Positions 26,775-36,662 of a stretch of DNA of 46,304 bases are shown here, one piece after another. A model generated the notes under the pieces. The model searched no databases and was not told the DNA's origin. It saw only the letters and a list, made by a program, of their open reading frames with translations. This stretch comes from Gammaproteobacteria bacterium (GTDB lineage Bacteria; Pseudomonadota; Gammaproteobacteria; GCA-001735895). The translations under genes and the position numbers were made by a program. The DNA lies in the NCBI GenBank assembly GCA_024763505.1, contig JANTFI010000006.1, forward strand, positions 1-46,304, given 5' to 3'. Position 1 is the first letter of the stretch, and each line of letters begins with the position of its first letter.

Positions 26775-28226
26775 TTATTTTCGCCAGAATCCCGGCGTCA
26801 GAATCACCAGCAAGGTAAAAATCTCCAGCCTTCCCAGCAACATCGCTACACACAGCACCCACTTGGCAAAATCATTGATGCTGGCAAAATTCTGTCCGAC
26901 TTCATCCAGCCCCGGCCCCAGGTTATTCAGGGTGGCAGCCACTGCGGAAAAAGCCGTTTCCTGATTCAGCCCGGAAGCCATCAACAACAGAATCATGATT
27001 GCCGAAATCACAAAATAAGCAGCGAAAAATCCCCACACCGCCTCGATCACATTGTTCGGTACCGGTTTGCGGCCGATTTTGACCGCAAATTGCGCGGATG
27101 GATGCACCAGCCGGCGCAACTCGCGTACGCCCTGTTTAAACAACAGCAAAATACGTATCACCTTGATACCGCCACCGGTTGACCCGGCACAGCCGCCAAT
27201 ATAGCTGAGATACAGCAATAGCACCGGCAAAAAACCTGGCCAGGCGTAATATTCCTGTGTCGTGAAACCGGTGGTGGTGCCGATTGAAACCACCTGAAAC
27301 AATCCCTCAATGATGCTCTCATGCGCGGAGTCAAAGGTGTTGGAGAAATGCAGATATAAAATGGTGATCAGACTGACGCAGGCCAGAATCAGTATATAGG
27401 CACCAAATTCGGCATCCTTGAGATAGGGAATCAGACTACGGCGGCGAAAAGCCATGAAATGAAGGGCAAAATTCACCCCTGACAACAGCATGAAAACAAT
27501 TGCGACCAGCTCGATTCCGGTACTCTGAAAATACCCCATGCTGGCATCATGGGTGGAAAACCCGCCAATGGCGACGGTAGAAAAAGCGTGGGCAATAGCA
27601 TCAAAGGTATCCATGCCAGCCAGCCAGTAAGCCAGTGCACAACTGATGGTCAAACCGAGATAGATATACCACAATGCCTTGGCCGTCTCGGTGATGCGCG
27701 GGGTCAGTTTGGTATCCTTGACCGGGCCCGGCATTTCGGCGCGGTACAGCTGCATGCCACCAATGCCCAACATCGGCAACACCGCCACCGCCAGTACGAT
27801 AATTCCCATCCCCCCGAGCCATTGCAGAAACTGGCGATAAAAAAGAATCGAATGTGGCAACTGGTCGAGTCCGACAATCACCGTAGCGCCGGTGGTGGTG
27901 AGGCCGGATATCGATTCGAACACCGCATCGGTGATCGACAGTTGATCATTCGCCGACAGATACAGCGGTAACCCGCCAACGGAACCGAGCACCACCCAGA
28001 ACATCACCACAATCATGAAGCCATCGCGCAGGCGTAATTCCTTTTTTTGTCGGTAAAACGGTAAAAAAAGCAACAACCCAAAACCAAAAATCAGAAAAAA
28101 CGACTCGATAAAGGGCGTTGATTTGCCTTCCTCATAGATCCAGTCAACCAGTACCGGCGGTAACATCGATGTACTGAACACCATCAGCAACAAGCCGAGA
28201 ATCCTGAGAATAACGAAGGTTTGCAT
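26775..28226 (-). CDS. trkH: TrkH, potassium uptake channel subunit
   Basis: A 483-residue membrane protein of the TrkH/KtrB superfamily with four repeated M1-P-M2 units. Selectivity-filter loops are visible as TTTGATV, STVAIGGFSTHD, TTTGFTT and NLGPG. It moves K+ when gated by TrkA, the cytosolic regulator encoded 12 bases upstream. The N-terminal segments (about 3-25, 35-55, 68-90) fit the known topology. Confidence 0.95.
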   Translation of the reverse strand: MQTFVILRILGLLLMVFSTSMLPPVLVDWIYEEGKSTPFIESFFLIFGFGLLLFLPFYRQKKELRLRDGFMIVVMFWVVLGSVGGLPLYLSANDQLSITDAVFESISGLTTTGATVIVGLDQLPHSILFYRQFLQWLGGMGIIVLAVAVLPMLGIGGMQLYRAEMPGPVKDTKLTPRITETAKALWYIYLGLTISCALAYWLAGMDTFDAIAHAFSTVAIGGFSTHDASMGYFQSTGIELVAIVFMLLSGVNFALHFMAFRRRSLIPYLKDAEFGAYILILACVSLITILYLHFSNTFDSAHESIIEGLFQVVSIGTTTGFTTQEYYAWPGFLPVLLLYLSYIGGCAGSTGGGIKVIRILLLFKQGVRELRRLVHPSAQFAVKIGRKPVPNNVIEAVWGFFAAYFVISAIMILLLMASGLNQETAFSAVAATLNNLGPGLDEVGQNFASINDFAKWVLCVAMLLGRLEIFTLLVILTPGFWRK

Positions 28227-28238
28227 GATGCTATCGTG

Positions 28239-29615
28239 TCAGAAAAAGGTCGGGGCGACCGAAAACAGTTTTTCGACTTGCGCGATCACACGCTTGTTGG
28301 TAATAAACAGAATCACGTGATCGCCCGACTCGATCACCGTATCATGATGCGCGATCAAAACCTCATTGCCACGAACGATCGCACCGATGGTTGTGCCTTT
28401 TGGCAGGGGCAGCGCCTCAATGTGCTTACCTACCACCTTCGAGGTTTTGGCATCGCCGTGTGCGATCGCCTCGATCGCTTCCGCCGAACCACGGCGCAGC
28501 GCATGCACCGCCACCACATCGCCACGCCGGATATGTGCCAGCATGGCGCCGATAGTGACCTGATGAGGCGAAATCGCGATATCGATCAAGCCGCTTTCCA
28601 CCAGTTCGACATAGGCTGGCCGGTTGATCAGCGACATGACCTTGCGTGCGCCAAGGCGCTTGGCCAGCATGGCCGACAGAATATTCGCTTCGTCGTCGTT
28701 GGTTAGTGCACAAAAAACATCCATCGCCTCGATATTTTCTTCGGTCAGTAAATCCGGGTTGGCTGCATCTCCAAGCAGTACCAGCGTGGAATCCAGCTCT
28801 CCGGCCAACTGATTGCAGCGTTTCGGGTTGGTTTCAATAATCTTGACCTGAAAATCTTTTTCCAGTAGCGCAGCCAACTGCCCCCCGATATTACCGCCAC
28901 CGGCCAGCATGACGCGCTTGATCGGTTTGTCGAGCTTGCGCATCTCAGCGATCACCGCCTTGATATGCTTGCGCGCCGCGACAAAAAATACTTCATCATC
29001 GACTTCGATTACCTGATCGGCGCTGGGAACGATCGATTCCCCCTGCCTGAAGATCGCGGCCACCCGGGTATCGACACCGGGAATATGTTGACGAATGGTT
29101 TTTAGCTCATGCCCGACCAGCGGGCCACCGTGATACGCCTTGACCGCCACCAGTTGTACCTTGCCGCCGGCAAAGTCCAGCACCTGCAAGGCACTGGGGT
29201 GTTCGATCAGGTGGTGTATATATTCCGTCACCAGATTTTCCGGGCTGATGGTGACATCCACCGGTACCGCATCCTCGCCGAATAATTGTGGCTTTTTCAT
29301 ATAATGCTGCGAGCGGATGCGGGCAATACGGGTTGGGGTACGAAACAGGGTATGAGCCACTTGACAGGCCACCATATTGATTTCATCGCTGTTGGTCAGT
29401 GCAATCAGCATATCGGCATCATCGCCACCGGCGCGTTGCAAAACATCCGGAAAAGAGCCATTGCCGCAAATGGTCCGCAGGTCGAGGTGGTCCTGCAGAT
29501 CAGTCAAAATGCTTTGTTCGACGTCGATTACGGTAATTTCATTACTGTCTTCGCGTGCCAGTTCGGTGGCGACCGAGGAGCCGACCTGACCGGCTCCAAG
29601 AATAAGAATATTCAT
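28239..29615 (-). CDS. trkA: TrkA, NAD-binding regulator of Trk potassium uptake
   Basis: A 458-residue cytosolic protein with two RCK units. Each begins with a Rossmann nucleotide-binding motif: GAGQVGSSVA (7-16) and AGGGNIGGQLA (near 236-246). Each is followed by a TrkA_C-like subdomain. It binds NAD(H)/ATP and gates TrkH. It is first of the trkA-trkH pair. The same trk genes next to an NtrY/NtrX-like pair occur in several gammaproteobacteria. Confidence 0.95.
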   Translation of the reverse strand: MNILILGAGQVGSSVATELAREDSNEITVIDVEQSILTDLQDHLDLRTICGNGSFPDVLQRAGGDDADMLIALTNSDEINMVACQVAHTLFRTPTRIARIRSQHYMKKPQLFGEDAVPVDVTISPENLVTEYIHHLIEHPSALQVLDFAGGKVQLVAVKAYHGGPLVGHELKTIRQHIPGVDTRVAAIFRQGESIVPSADQVIEVDDEVFFVAARKHIKAVIAEMRKLDKPIKRVMLAGGGNIGGQLAALLEKDFQVKIIETNPKRCNQLAGELDSTLVLLGDAANPDLLTEENIEAMDVFCALTNDDEANILSAMLAKRLGARKVMSLINRPAYVELVESGLIDIAISPHQVTIGAMLAHIRRGDVVAVHALRRGSAEAIEAIAHGDAKTSKVVGKHIEALPLPKGTTIGAIVRGNEVLIAHHDTVIESGDHVILFITNKRVIAQVEKLFSVAPTFF

Positions 29616-29663
29616 AATGCCATAGCGTTTAGATGCGTAAATTTTAGCGGATTGTCAGCCGCC

Positions 29664-30926
29664 CTACTTGCGGGTTTGCAACCCCAGCGCTTTCAGCTTG
29701 CGATACAAATTGGTGCGCTCCTGACCGGTCTTGCGAGCCAGCTCAGATACATTATAACTGCATAATTCGAGCTGGCGTGCCAGGTATTCCTTCTCGAAGT
29801 ACTTTCGTGCCTGGCGCATATCCAGATCCAGATCGATCGACAGTTGCAGTGTGTTGGCAGCATTGGCTGGAACCACTTGTTGAGATTGCTGCAACACCTG
29901 CTGGATCTCTTCGAGTTCCACTTCCTGCGCCGAACTGCTTTGCAATATCTTCCGGATCACGGCTTTCAGTTCGCTCAAACCGCCTTGCCAGTTATGATTG
30001 CGAATGGTGTTTTGCCCGGCTACCCCGAAGTGGCGGTATGGCAAACCCTCCAGCTCGCTGCAGCGGCTGACATAGTATTCCACCAGTTCGGGAATATCCT
30101 CGATATGTTCGTTTAGCGAAGGAATCTGAATCGCGTTGCGAAAGTACTCGGCCAGCTCCGGTAAAATCTCACTCTTGTGCGCCAGCAATTCATAGCCGAA
30201 CTGGCTGGCGACCACCAGCCGTCCTATGGATTTCACAGACTTGAGATGATGGATCAGACTCAGCAGAGCCTTTTGCTTTTGCAAGTTCAGGTCGGAGACC
30301 TCGGCAATATAGATATTTTCTTCCAGTCCGCTGCGCGCATGTTGCAGGCCTTCGACGAAGTTGCCTGTTTTCAGAACAGGCTGTTGCCGGGAAAACAGAT
30401 AATTGGCCCAGATCGAGCGACCCGACCCCGGCTCTCCGATAAAAAAGACTGGCGCGCCATCGGCTGCCTGTGTTTGCAGTGTTTTTCTCAGCAACTGGAC
30501 CTGCTGACTGTTGCCTACCGGCATCTCCGTAGAGTGCGGCAAGCCTTCTGCCTGACTGTCACTCTGGCTCAAAGCGGCATTGACGGTGCGCAGCAGACGC
30601 GCTGTTGACAATGGCTTTTCGACAAAGTCAAAAGCACCAAAACGAGTTGCCTCGACAGCGGTCTCGACCGTACCATGTCCGGACATCATAACCACCGGAC
30701 AAGCCAGTGCTTTCTGTTCATGCCATTGTTTTAGCAGGCTGACACCATCCATATCCGGCATCCAGATATCGAGCAGGATCAGGCTGGGCGGGAAGCTGTT
30801 TTTCAACTGACTGGCCTGATCGGCATTCTCCGCCACACTGACGTCAAAGCCTTCATCCTCGAGAATATCTTTCAACAGAAAACGGATATCCGGCTCATCG
30901 TCAACTACCAGAATTTTTTTATTCAT
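29664..30926 (-). CDS. NtrX-like response regulator with a degenerate sigma-54 activator domain
   Basis: A 420-residue protein starting at the ATG at 30926 (AGGTG site eight bases upstream; a longer frame to 30953 enters the kinase gene). The receiver domain (1-120) is intact, with Asp10, phospho-acceptor Asp53 in LLDIWMPDMDG and Lys104. The central AAA+ domain (about 138-330) is eroded: Walker A reads GEPGSGRS (164-171) with Arg in place of Lys, the Walker B acidic pair is replaced in IYIAEVSD, and the GAFTGA loop that touches sigma-54 is missing. A Fis-type helix-turn-helix (about 389-415, NVSELARKTGQERTNLYRK) is intact. It probably binds DNA but does not activate sigma-54 by ATP hydrolysis. 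The NtrY-like kinase is encoded four bases upstream. Confidence 0.88.
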   Translation of the reverse strand: MNKKILVVDDEPDIRFLLKDILEDEGFDVSVAENADQASQLKNSFPPSLILLDIWMPDMDGVSLLKQWHEQKALACPVVMMSGHGTVETAVEATRFGAFDFVEKPLSTARLLRTVNAALSQSDSQAEGLPHSTEMPVGNSQQVQLLRKTLQTQAADGAPVFFIGEPGSGRSIWANYLFSRQQPVLKTGNFVEGLQHARSGLEENIYIAEVSDLNLQKQKALLSLIHHLKSVKSIGRLVVASQFGYELLAHKSEILPELAEYFRNAIQIPSLNEHIEDIPELVEYYVSRCSELEGLPYRHFGVAGQNTIRNHNWQGGLSELKAVIRKILQSSSAQEVELEEIQQVLQQSQQVVPANAANTLQLSIDLDLDMRQARKYFEKEYLARQLELCSYNVSELARKTGQERTNLYRKLKALGLQTRK

Positions 30927-30930
30927 CAAT

Positions 30931-33123
30931 TCACCTGTTCGTTTTCCCTGCATTCGATCCGGCTTCTTTCACCACCTTGCCGGATACCGGCAGCCGGACA
31001 ATAAACCGGGCACCAGCCGATGGGCTGTTTTCGGCCCAGACCATGCCATTATGCTCATCGACAATCTTGCGCACAATCGCAAGCCCCAGCCCGCTGCCGC
31101 CATTCTTGTCGGTAATATAGGGTTCGAATAGACGATCCAGAAGGCTTTCATCGATGCCCTCTCCACTGTCTTCGATAACCAGTTCGATATATTCACAGCC
31201 ATACTCTTCGACACTGCGGGTAGTGATGCGAATCCAGCCTTTTTGGTCGATCGATTCGCTGGCATTTTTCACCAGATTGTGTAGCAATTGGCGCAAGCGC
31301 ACCGGGTCGGCCTGAATTTTGGGTAACGCGCTCTCCAGTGACAGGCGAATGTCGATCGGCTCTGCGCTGGCGTGGTACAACTGCATCACTTCGCCAATCA
31401 TCTGGTTCAAATCCATTAGCTCGGGGTTCGGGTTAGGCGCGCGAGCATATTCGGTAAAGCTGTTGACCATCGATTTCATCGCTTCTACCTGCTGCACAAT
31501 GGTATGGGTATAGCGGTCCAGCATTTCCTGTTTGTCCTGGTCGACCTGACCAGCCAACTTACCCTGTAATCGTTCGGCCGATAATTGAATTGGCGTCAGC
31601 GGATTCTTGATTTCATGCGCCAACCGCCGGGCCATTTCACTCCAGGCAGAATCCTTTTGCGCCTGGATCAATTCAGTCAAGTCGTCAATCACCACTACCT
31701 GTTCACACACATCATCGACCTTTTGCTCCAGTTCGGTGCCGCGCAAGCGCAACACCTTGCGCCCAGACTGACCAAACAAGGTAATCTCTTCCTGCCATTC
31801 GTTGCGGTTGTTTTTTACATTCTTTCGTACCACTTCGAAAAATTTCTTCAGCGCCGGATTCGACTGCACCAATTGATCGACGGTCTGGTTGTGCAAACCG
31901 CCTTCCGGCAAGCCGAATATCAGTTCGGCGGCGCGGTTGCCCTGTTTGATTTGTCCACGGTCATCAATCGTCATTACCCCGGAGTTGATATGCTCCAGCA
32001 CTGATTCGAGATAGACTTTCTGCCGCAGCTCCATCATCTGACTTTGCTCCGCGACGGCACGTGCGCGGGAAATCTTGCGCGTCATGGTATTGAAGGAACG
32101 GGTCAGAAATCCGAGTTCGTCATCTCCGGACAGCGGTAACTGTTTTTCATAGTCGCCGGCGGCAACCGCCTGGGTGCCTTCCACCAGGTCATTGATCGGC
32201 GACACCAGCTTGCGCGCGGACAGGAAAGCGATCCAGATTGCAGATAGCACACTAAGCAGCCAGACTACCGACAGAGCCATGGTAAAGCTGGTTTTCAGCG
32301 GCTCACGCAATACCGCCAGCTCTCGATACTTTTCATAGGCTTGCTGCACGCCTTGAGTCAGTTTGGAAACTTGATCGGATATCGGGAAACGGGTTTGCAG
32401 GATTTTTTTCTGCTCGATACGGGTCAAGTCCACTACCGGTACGACCACCCGAAAATTCAGACCGGTATCCGGATTCTGCTCAACTTTCAGGTAATGGTCA
32501 TCCGGCCCCAACTCGCCAAATTCAGTCTTTGCCAGCGCCGATGGTAATTCAGCCGAGTTTTCACTACTTGAGGCCAGAATGACGCCGTTCAAGCCGACCA
32601 GCGTGATTTCATTGGCACGGTATTTTTGTAATGCAGCGTTGAGAAAAACCACTAGCAATTCATCCGAAACTGTAGGCAATTCTTCGGCGATCTGACGGGT
32701 TTTCTTCAAGGCTTCGCGCTTTCTCAGATCGAGCGCGCTTCGGCCCAGTTGCAGCGAATCTTCCAGCGCCTGTTCAACACCCACATCAAACCAGCTATCG
32801 ATACTGCGATGCAGAAAGGTCAACGAAAAGTAATACACGATCGATACCGGAATGATCGTCAGCATGACGAAAATGCTGATCATACGTGTAGTCAGGCGCG
32901 AGCCAACCGTCTTCAGGCGATACTGGATGATCAGTTTAAATACGTTATAAAAAATCAGCCCGAGCAGGGCCACCAGACCCAGCGCATTGAAGAAAACCAG
33001 CAGGTTGTAGTATTTACCGAAACTGGCTGAATTGGATGTCGCGTCACTGATCGAATACAGCGATACGAATAACAGAACCACCAGCGCCAGAATCGGTGCA
33101 GAATTTCTCAACGCCCGATTCAC
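30931..33123 (-). CDS. NtrY-like sensor histidine kinase
   Basis: A 730-residue membrane kinase. Three N-terminal membrane segments lie at about 11-28, 44-68 and 84-108. A periplasmic sensor region follows (about 110-285), then a fourth segment (about 286-308), a HAMP domain (about 310-362), a PAS domain (about 372-475), a HisKA domain with His503 in LAHEIKNPLTP and a HATPase domain with the G box GGSGLGLAIVRK. It is typical of NtrY, which pairs with NtrX in envelope, redox or nitrogen responses. The start overlaps the DUF4390 gene by four bases. Confidence 0.92.
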   Translation of the reverse strand: MNRALRNSAPILALVVLLFVSLYSISDATSNSASFGKYYNLLVFFNALGLVALLGLIFYNVFKLIIQYRLKTVGSRLTTRMISIFVMLTIIPVSIVYYFSLTFLHRSIDSWFDVGVEQALEDSLQLGRSALDLRKREALKKTRQIAEELPTVSDELLVVFLNAALQKYRANEITLVGLNGVILASSSENSAELPSALAKTEFGELGPDDHYLKVEQNPDTGLNFRVVVPVVDLTRIEQKKILQTRFPISDQVSKLTQGVQQAYEKYRELAVLREPLKTSFTMALSVVWLLSVLSAIWIAFLSARKLVSPINDLVEGTQAVAAGDYEKQLPLSGDDELGFLTRSFNTMTRKISRARAVAEQSQMMELRQKVYLESVLEHINSGVMTIDDRGQIKQGNRAAELIFGLPEGGLHNQTVDQLVQSNPALKKFFEVVRKNVKNNRNEWQEEITLFGQSGRKVLRLRGTELEQKVDDVCEQVVVIDDLTELIQAQKDSAWSEMARRLAHEIKNPLTPIQLSAERLQGKLAGQVDQDKQEMLDRYTHTIVQQVEAMKSMVNSFTEYARAPNPNPELMDLNQMIGEVMQLYHASAEPIDIRLSLESALPKIQADPVRLRQLLHNLVKNASESIDQKGWIRITTRSVEEYGCEYIELVIEDSGEGIDESLLDRLFEPYITDKNGGSGLGLAIVRKIVDEHNGMVWAENSPSAGARFIVRLPVSGKVVKEAGSNAGKTNR

Positions 33124-33695
33124 GGATTGATCTCCCAGGAAAACCAGTCACTGACCAGATCCCAGTCATTCTGCCCCGGTACCTGGGTTTTCAGCGGCAC
33201 CGGCAGTTCGGCTTCATCGACACCAATACGCAAGCGGGCAACATATCGTTGGTCTTTTTCCAGCGCATGATTATCGAGCAGCGGATAATTCAACAATGCG
33301 GACAACCCCGTCATGGCTTCCGGCAGCGTGGCGTAATAGTGTACCCGGCCAGCATTGACATCGAGCACGGAAACCGTGTCGAGCAAGGTATGGTATTGAA
33401 CAATATATTGTTGTTTGATGCGGGCGATTTCCCGGTTCAGCCAGTAGCGATGCTCTTCGTGGACTTCGACTTCCATTGCAAGTGGCAAGTCGAATCCTTT
33501 CTCCAGCGCATCCACCATAAAAAGCGGCAAAACGATATCGAAGGCCGCATTCAGGAAATAAACCGAGCCATTGAGCTGGGTGCTGGCTGATTTGACTTCA
33601 AACACACGGTGACTGTCTGCCTGCAAGGGCAACATCACCAGCCATAGCATCAGCAGCAGAAATGCCTGGCGCATGTAGTGGCCTGAACCATTCAT
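33120..33695 (-). CDS. DUF4390 family secreted protein
   Basis: A 191-residue protein (184 if the internal ATG at 33674 is used, which places the signal peptide MRQAFLLLMLWLVMLPLQA at the very start). The mature part is all-beta-like: FEVKSASTQLNGSVYFLNAAF, HRYWLNREIARIKQQY and so on. It resembles DUF4390, a family regularly found just upstream of NtrY-like kinases, so a role in signal sensing is inferred. The function is not established. Confidence 0.82.
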   Translation of the reverse strand: MNGSGHYMRQAFLLLMLWLVMLPLQADSHRVFEVKSASTQLNGSVYFLNAAFDIVLPLFMVDALEKGFDLPLAMEVEVHEEHRYWLNREIARIKQQYIVQYHTLLDTVSVLDVNAGRVHYYATLPEAMTGLSALLNYPLLDNHALEKDQRYVARLRIGVDEAELPVPLKTQVPGQNDWDLVSDWFSWEINP

Positions 33696-33728
33696 CAGTT
33701 TAATCGGGATCGCTGTAAAACTTCATAA

Positions 33729-35069
33729 TCATTGTTTTTTCTGCAGCAGCGCATAATAAAAGCCATCCATTTGGCTGTCCGGCAGAATCTGTCGACCCAC
33801 CGCCTGAGGTTGGCCCCATTGTACTGCTTTGAGCGGGACTTCGGCAGCATTATCCTGCCGCTGTAAAAATGCAAGAATCTGTTGCTCGTTTTCCTGCCGG
33901 AAAATCGAACAGGTGCTGTAAACCATTTTGCCGCCGTTTTTTAACAATGGCCAAAGCGAATCCAGCAGTCGCCGCTGTTGCTGGACCAGCGACTGGACAT
34001 CGTTTGGCTGGCGCAGCAAGCGAATGTCCGGATGACGCCGAATGATTCCACTGGCCGTGCACGGGGCATCGAGCAGAATACGGTCAAAGCATTGACCATC
34101 AAACCAGCTTTTGGTTTCGCCTGCATCCGCCGCCACACATTGCGCATGCAGACCGCCGCGTTGCAGATTTTCCTGCACCCGCTCCAGCCGGGCCGGATCC
34201 TTGTCCAGCGCCAGCAGATGGATATCATCGGTCCGTTGCCCGATATGCAGGGTTTTGCCACCAGGAGCCGCACAGGCATCCAGCACAGTCATACCAGGTT
34301 TGACATCCAGCAATTCGGCAGCAATCTGTGCCGAGGCATCCTGCACACTGACCAACCCCTGCGCGAAACCGGGCAATTGCTCGACTGCGACCGGTTGTTC
34401 CAGCAGTAAAGCCGACTCGATGACCGGATGTATGCGGGCCGAATTTCCAGCCTGCAATAATTGCTGCAAGTATTCCTGACGGCTGATCTGTCGGGTATGT
34501 ACGCGCAGAGTCATCGGCGCGCGCATATTGCCGATACGAAAGATTTCCGCCGCTTGCTCGCGCCAATCCAGCTCAATCATTTTGCGCATCCAAGGCGGAT
34601 AAGTCAGCGGCTGTTGCGGTTCGCTCAACTCATCGCTTTGTGTATCACCAAGATCGCGGATATATCCGCGCAGCAACGCATTCACCAATCCTTTGGCCCA
34701 GACCTTGCCGCGTTTTTTCAACAGTTTGACCGACTCGTTTACCGCGGCGTGGTTCTCGACCCGCATGAAGCGGATTTGGTATAAGCCCAGCAGCAAGATG
34801 ACTTGAATATCCCGGTCACGCACTTTCAGCGGTTTTTTCAGGCGTCTAGACAGACATTGCTCCAGCAGAAAATAATAGCGGCAAAACCCAAAGCAAAGCT
34901 CGCTGCAAAAAGCTCGATCTCGATCATTGTTCAGGCGAGGTAGAAATTGCGCCAGCAAGTCATCCAGCGACTGTCGTTTTTCGACCACCTTCAGACAGAT
35001 TTGCACCGCCTGCGCGCGCGGCGAAACGGATACCGGTTGTTCGGAACGAGCCGGGGTGCGTGAACTCAC
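33729..35069 (-). CDS. rsmB: RsmB, 16S rRNA m5C967 methyltransferase
   Basis: A 446-residue protein. An N-terminal NusB-like RNA-binding domain (about 15-145) precedes a SAM-dependent methyltransferase (about 170-446) with DACAAPGGKTLH, DAPCTASG and the catalytic VYSTCSIF cysteine. The start is set at the GTG at 35069, whose GTGA overlaps the fmt stop; another GTG at 35093 is possible. No strong ribosome binding site helps the choice. Confidence 0.93.
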   Translation of the reverse strand: MSSRTPARSEQPVSVSPRAQAVQICLKVVEKRQSLDDLLAQFLPRLNNDRDRAFCSELCFGFCRYYFLLEQCLSRRLKKPLKVRDRDIQVILLLGLYQIRFMRVENHAAVNESVKLLKKRGKVWAKGLVNALLRGYIRDLGDTQSDELSEPQQPLTYPPWMRKMIELDWREQAAEIFRIGNMRAPMTLRVHTRQISRQEYLQQLLQAGNSARIHPVIESALLLEQPVAVEQLPGFAQGLVSVQDASAQIAAELLDVKPGMTVLDACAAPGGKTLHIGQRTDDIHLLALDKDPARLERVQENLQRGGLHAQCVAADAGETKSWFDGQCFDRILLDAPCTASGIIRRHPDIRLLRQPNDVQSLVQQQRRLLDSLWPLLKNGGKMVYSTCSIFRQENEQQILAFLQRQDNAAEVPLKAVQWGQPQAVGRQILPDSQMDGFYYALLQKKQ

Positions 35070-36001
35070 GGTGAGGCGAACTGCTGACCGCACAGGTTGC
35101 GTGCATTCAAGACCTGCGCGGCATCATGCGGCTTTTTACCGGCAAACTGCAAGCGCTGGATATTGAGCACTCCCTGCCCGCAACTGACCTGTATGCCATC
35201 ACGTTGATGTGCAATGACCCGACCCGGCGGCTGGTCCGAAAGGGTATCCAGATTCTCGGCTTGCCAGATTTTCACGGCCATATCATCAAGCCGAGTAAAA
35301 CTGACCGGCCAGGGATTGAAAGCGCGTACCTCACGCTGCAATTGCTCGGCTGGTTTGCGCCAATCGATTTGCGCCTCCTGCTTGCTGAGTTTGTCTGCGT
35401 AAGTGGCCAGCGCATCCTCCTGAACTTCAGGCTGCAACGATTGCGCGGCGATCGCGGGCAGGGTTTCCATTAACAGATCGGCCCCCAGTTGGCGCAGTGC
35501 ATCATGTAATTGTGCAGCCGTGGTCTGGTGGGTTATTTCAATCGAGGCCTTGGCCAGCATGGCGCCGGTATCCAACCCTTCATCCATTTGCATCAGGGTG
35601 ATGCCGGTTTCACGATCACCAGCCTGAATGGCACGCTGAATGGGGGCAGCGCCACGCCAGCGCGGCAGCAAAGAGCCATGGATATTGACACAGCCCAGCC
35701 GCGGTGCCTGCAGCACTTCGGTGGGCAGTATCAAACCGTAGGCCGCAACCACCATCAAGTCGGCATCGAATTCACGCAATTGCTGGACATCTTGCGGCTG
35801 ACGCAAGGAAGCCGGTTGCATGACGGCAAGATCATGCGCCAGCGCGGCTTGCTTGACTGCGCTGAACTGGAGTTTTCGACCACGCCCGGCGGGACGGTCC
35901 GGCTGGGTATAAACCGCGACCACCTGATGCTCGGATGCAACCAGCGATTCGAGCGCAGCTACGGCAAAATCCGGCGTTCCGGCATAAATGATTTTCAGCA
36001 T
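35066..36001 (-). CDS. fmt: Fmt, methionyl-tRNA formyltransferase
   Basis: A 311-residue enzyme that formylates initiator Met-tRNA. It begins MLKIIYAGTPDFAV at the ATG at 36001. The catalytic HGSLLPRWRGAAPIQ and the substrate loop ETGITLMQMDEGLDTG are intact, and the C-terminal OB-like domain (about 205-311) is present. It lies 18 bases after def. Confidence 0.97.
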   Translation of the reverse strand: MLKIIYAGTPDFAVAALESLVASEHQVVAVYTQPDRPAGRGRKLQFSAVKQAALAHDLAVMQPASLRQPQDVQQLREFDADLMVVAAYGLILPTEVLQAPRLGCVNIHGSLLPRWRGAAPIQRAIQAGDRETGITLMQMDEGLDTGAMLAKASIEITHQTTAAQLHDALRQLGADLLMETLPAIAAQSLQPEVQEDALATYADKLSKQEAQIDWRKPAEQLQREVRAFNPWPVSFTRLDDMAVKIWQAENLDTLSDQPPGRVIAHQRDGIQVSCGQGVLNIQRLQFAGKKPHDAAQVLNARNLCGQQFASP

Positions 36002-36019
36002 GGCTATCGGCAAGCACGC

Positions 36020-36523
36020 TCAGGATGCAATCTTTTTCTGTTTTTCCAGCTTTTTGCGGATGCGGTCGCGCTTGAGCGAAGAAATATAATCGACAAACAG
36101 TTTGCCTTCGAGGTGATCCATTTCATGCTGGATACAGACCGCTTCGAGCCCGTCAGCATCAAATTCGAAAACTTTGCCGCTTACATCCTGAGCACGGACC
36201 CGAATCTTTTCCGCCCGACGCACAGTTTCATAATAGCCCGGCACCGACAGACAGCCTTCATCCATTTCCTCTTCCCCTTGGGTCTCGATCAATTCGGGGT
36301 TGATTAAAACCCGCGACTGGTCCTTGTCTTCGGAGACATCCATCACCAGCAGGCGCCGATGAACATCCACCTGAGTCGCCGCCAGCCCGATACCCGGCGC
36401 TTCGTACATGGTTTCGAACATATCACGTACCAGCGTAGCGAGATTGTCATCGAACACTTCGACCGGCTTGGCACGGGTGCGAAGACGCGGGTCAGGAAAT
36501 TGCAAAATATTTAATAAAGCCAT
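36020..36523 (-). CDS. def: Def, peptide deformylase
   Basis: A 167-residue metalloenzyme that removes the formyl group from nascent proteins. All three motifs are intact: GIGLAATQ (44-51), EGCLSVPG (metal ligand Cys91) and HEMDHLEG (His133, Glu134, His137). The C-terminus is basic ([11 protein letters not shown]). It is divergent from the LysM lipoprotein gene, with a shared 139-base promoter region. Confidence 0.97.
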   Translation of the reverse strand: MALLNILQFPDPRLRTRAKPVEVFDDNLATLVRDMFETMYEAPGIGLAATQVDVHRRLLVMDVSEDKDQSRVLINPELIETQGEEEMDEGCLSVPGYYETVRRAEKIRVRAQDVSGKVFEFDADGLEAVCIQHEMDHLEGKLFVDYISSLKRDRIRKKLEKQKKIAS

Positions 36524-36598
36524 AATTCAAACTTCGAGAAAGTTTACAGGTATTCGCTCCAAGTTTATGATTACAATAGATTCTTAACCATAAAATTG

Positions 36599-36626
36599 TT
36601 GTAGTTGCGCGAAATTCAACTACAAT
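36599..36626. promoter_or_regulatory. Symmetric promoter-like inverted repeat between def and the LysM gene
   Basis: The perfect 9-base arms TTGTAGTTG (36599-36607) and CAACTACAA (36617-36625) surround a nine-base loop. On the plus strand TTGTAG-N16-TACAAT is a good promoter for the LysM gene, starting about 36633. Owing to the symmetry the minus strand also reads TTGTAG-N16-TACAAC toward def. The repeat may be a divergent promoter, an operator, or both. Confidence 0.45.
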
Positions 36627-36662
36627 CGGACAAAATAACACGACACCAGTAAAGGGGTTTTC

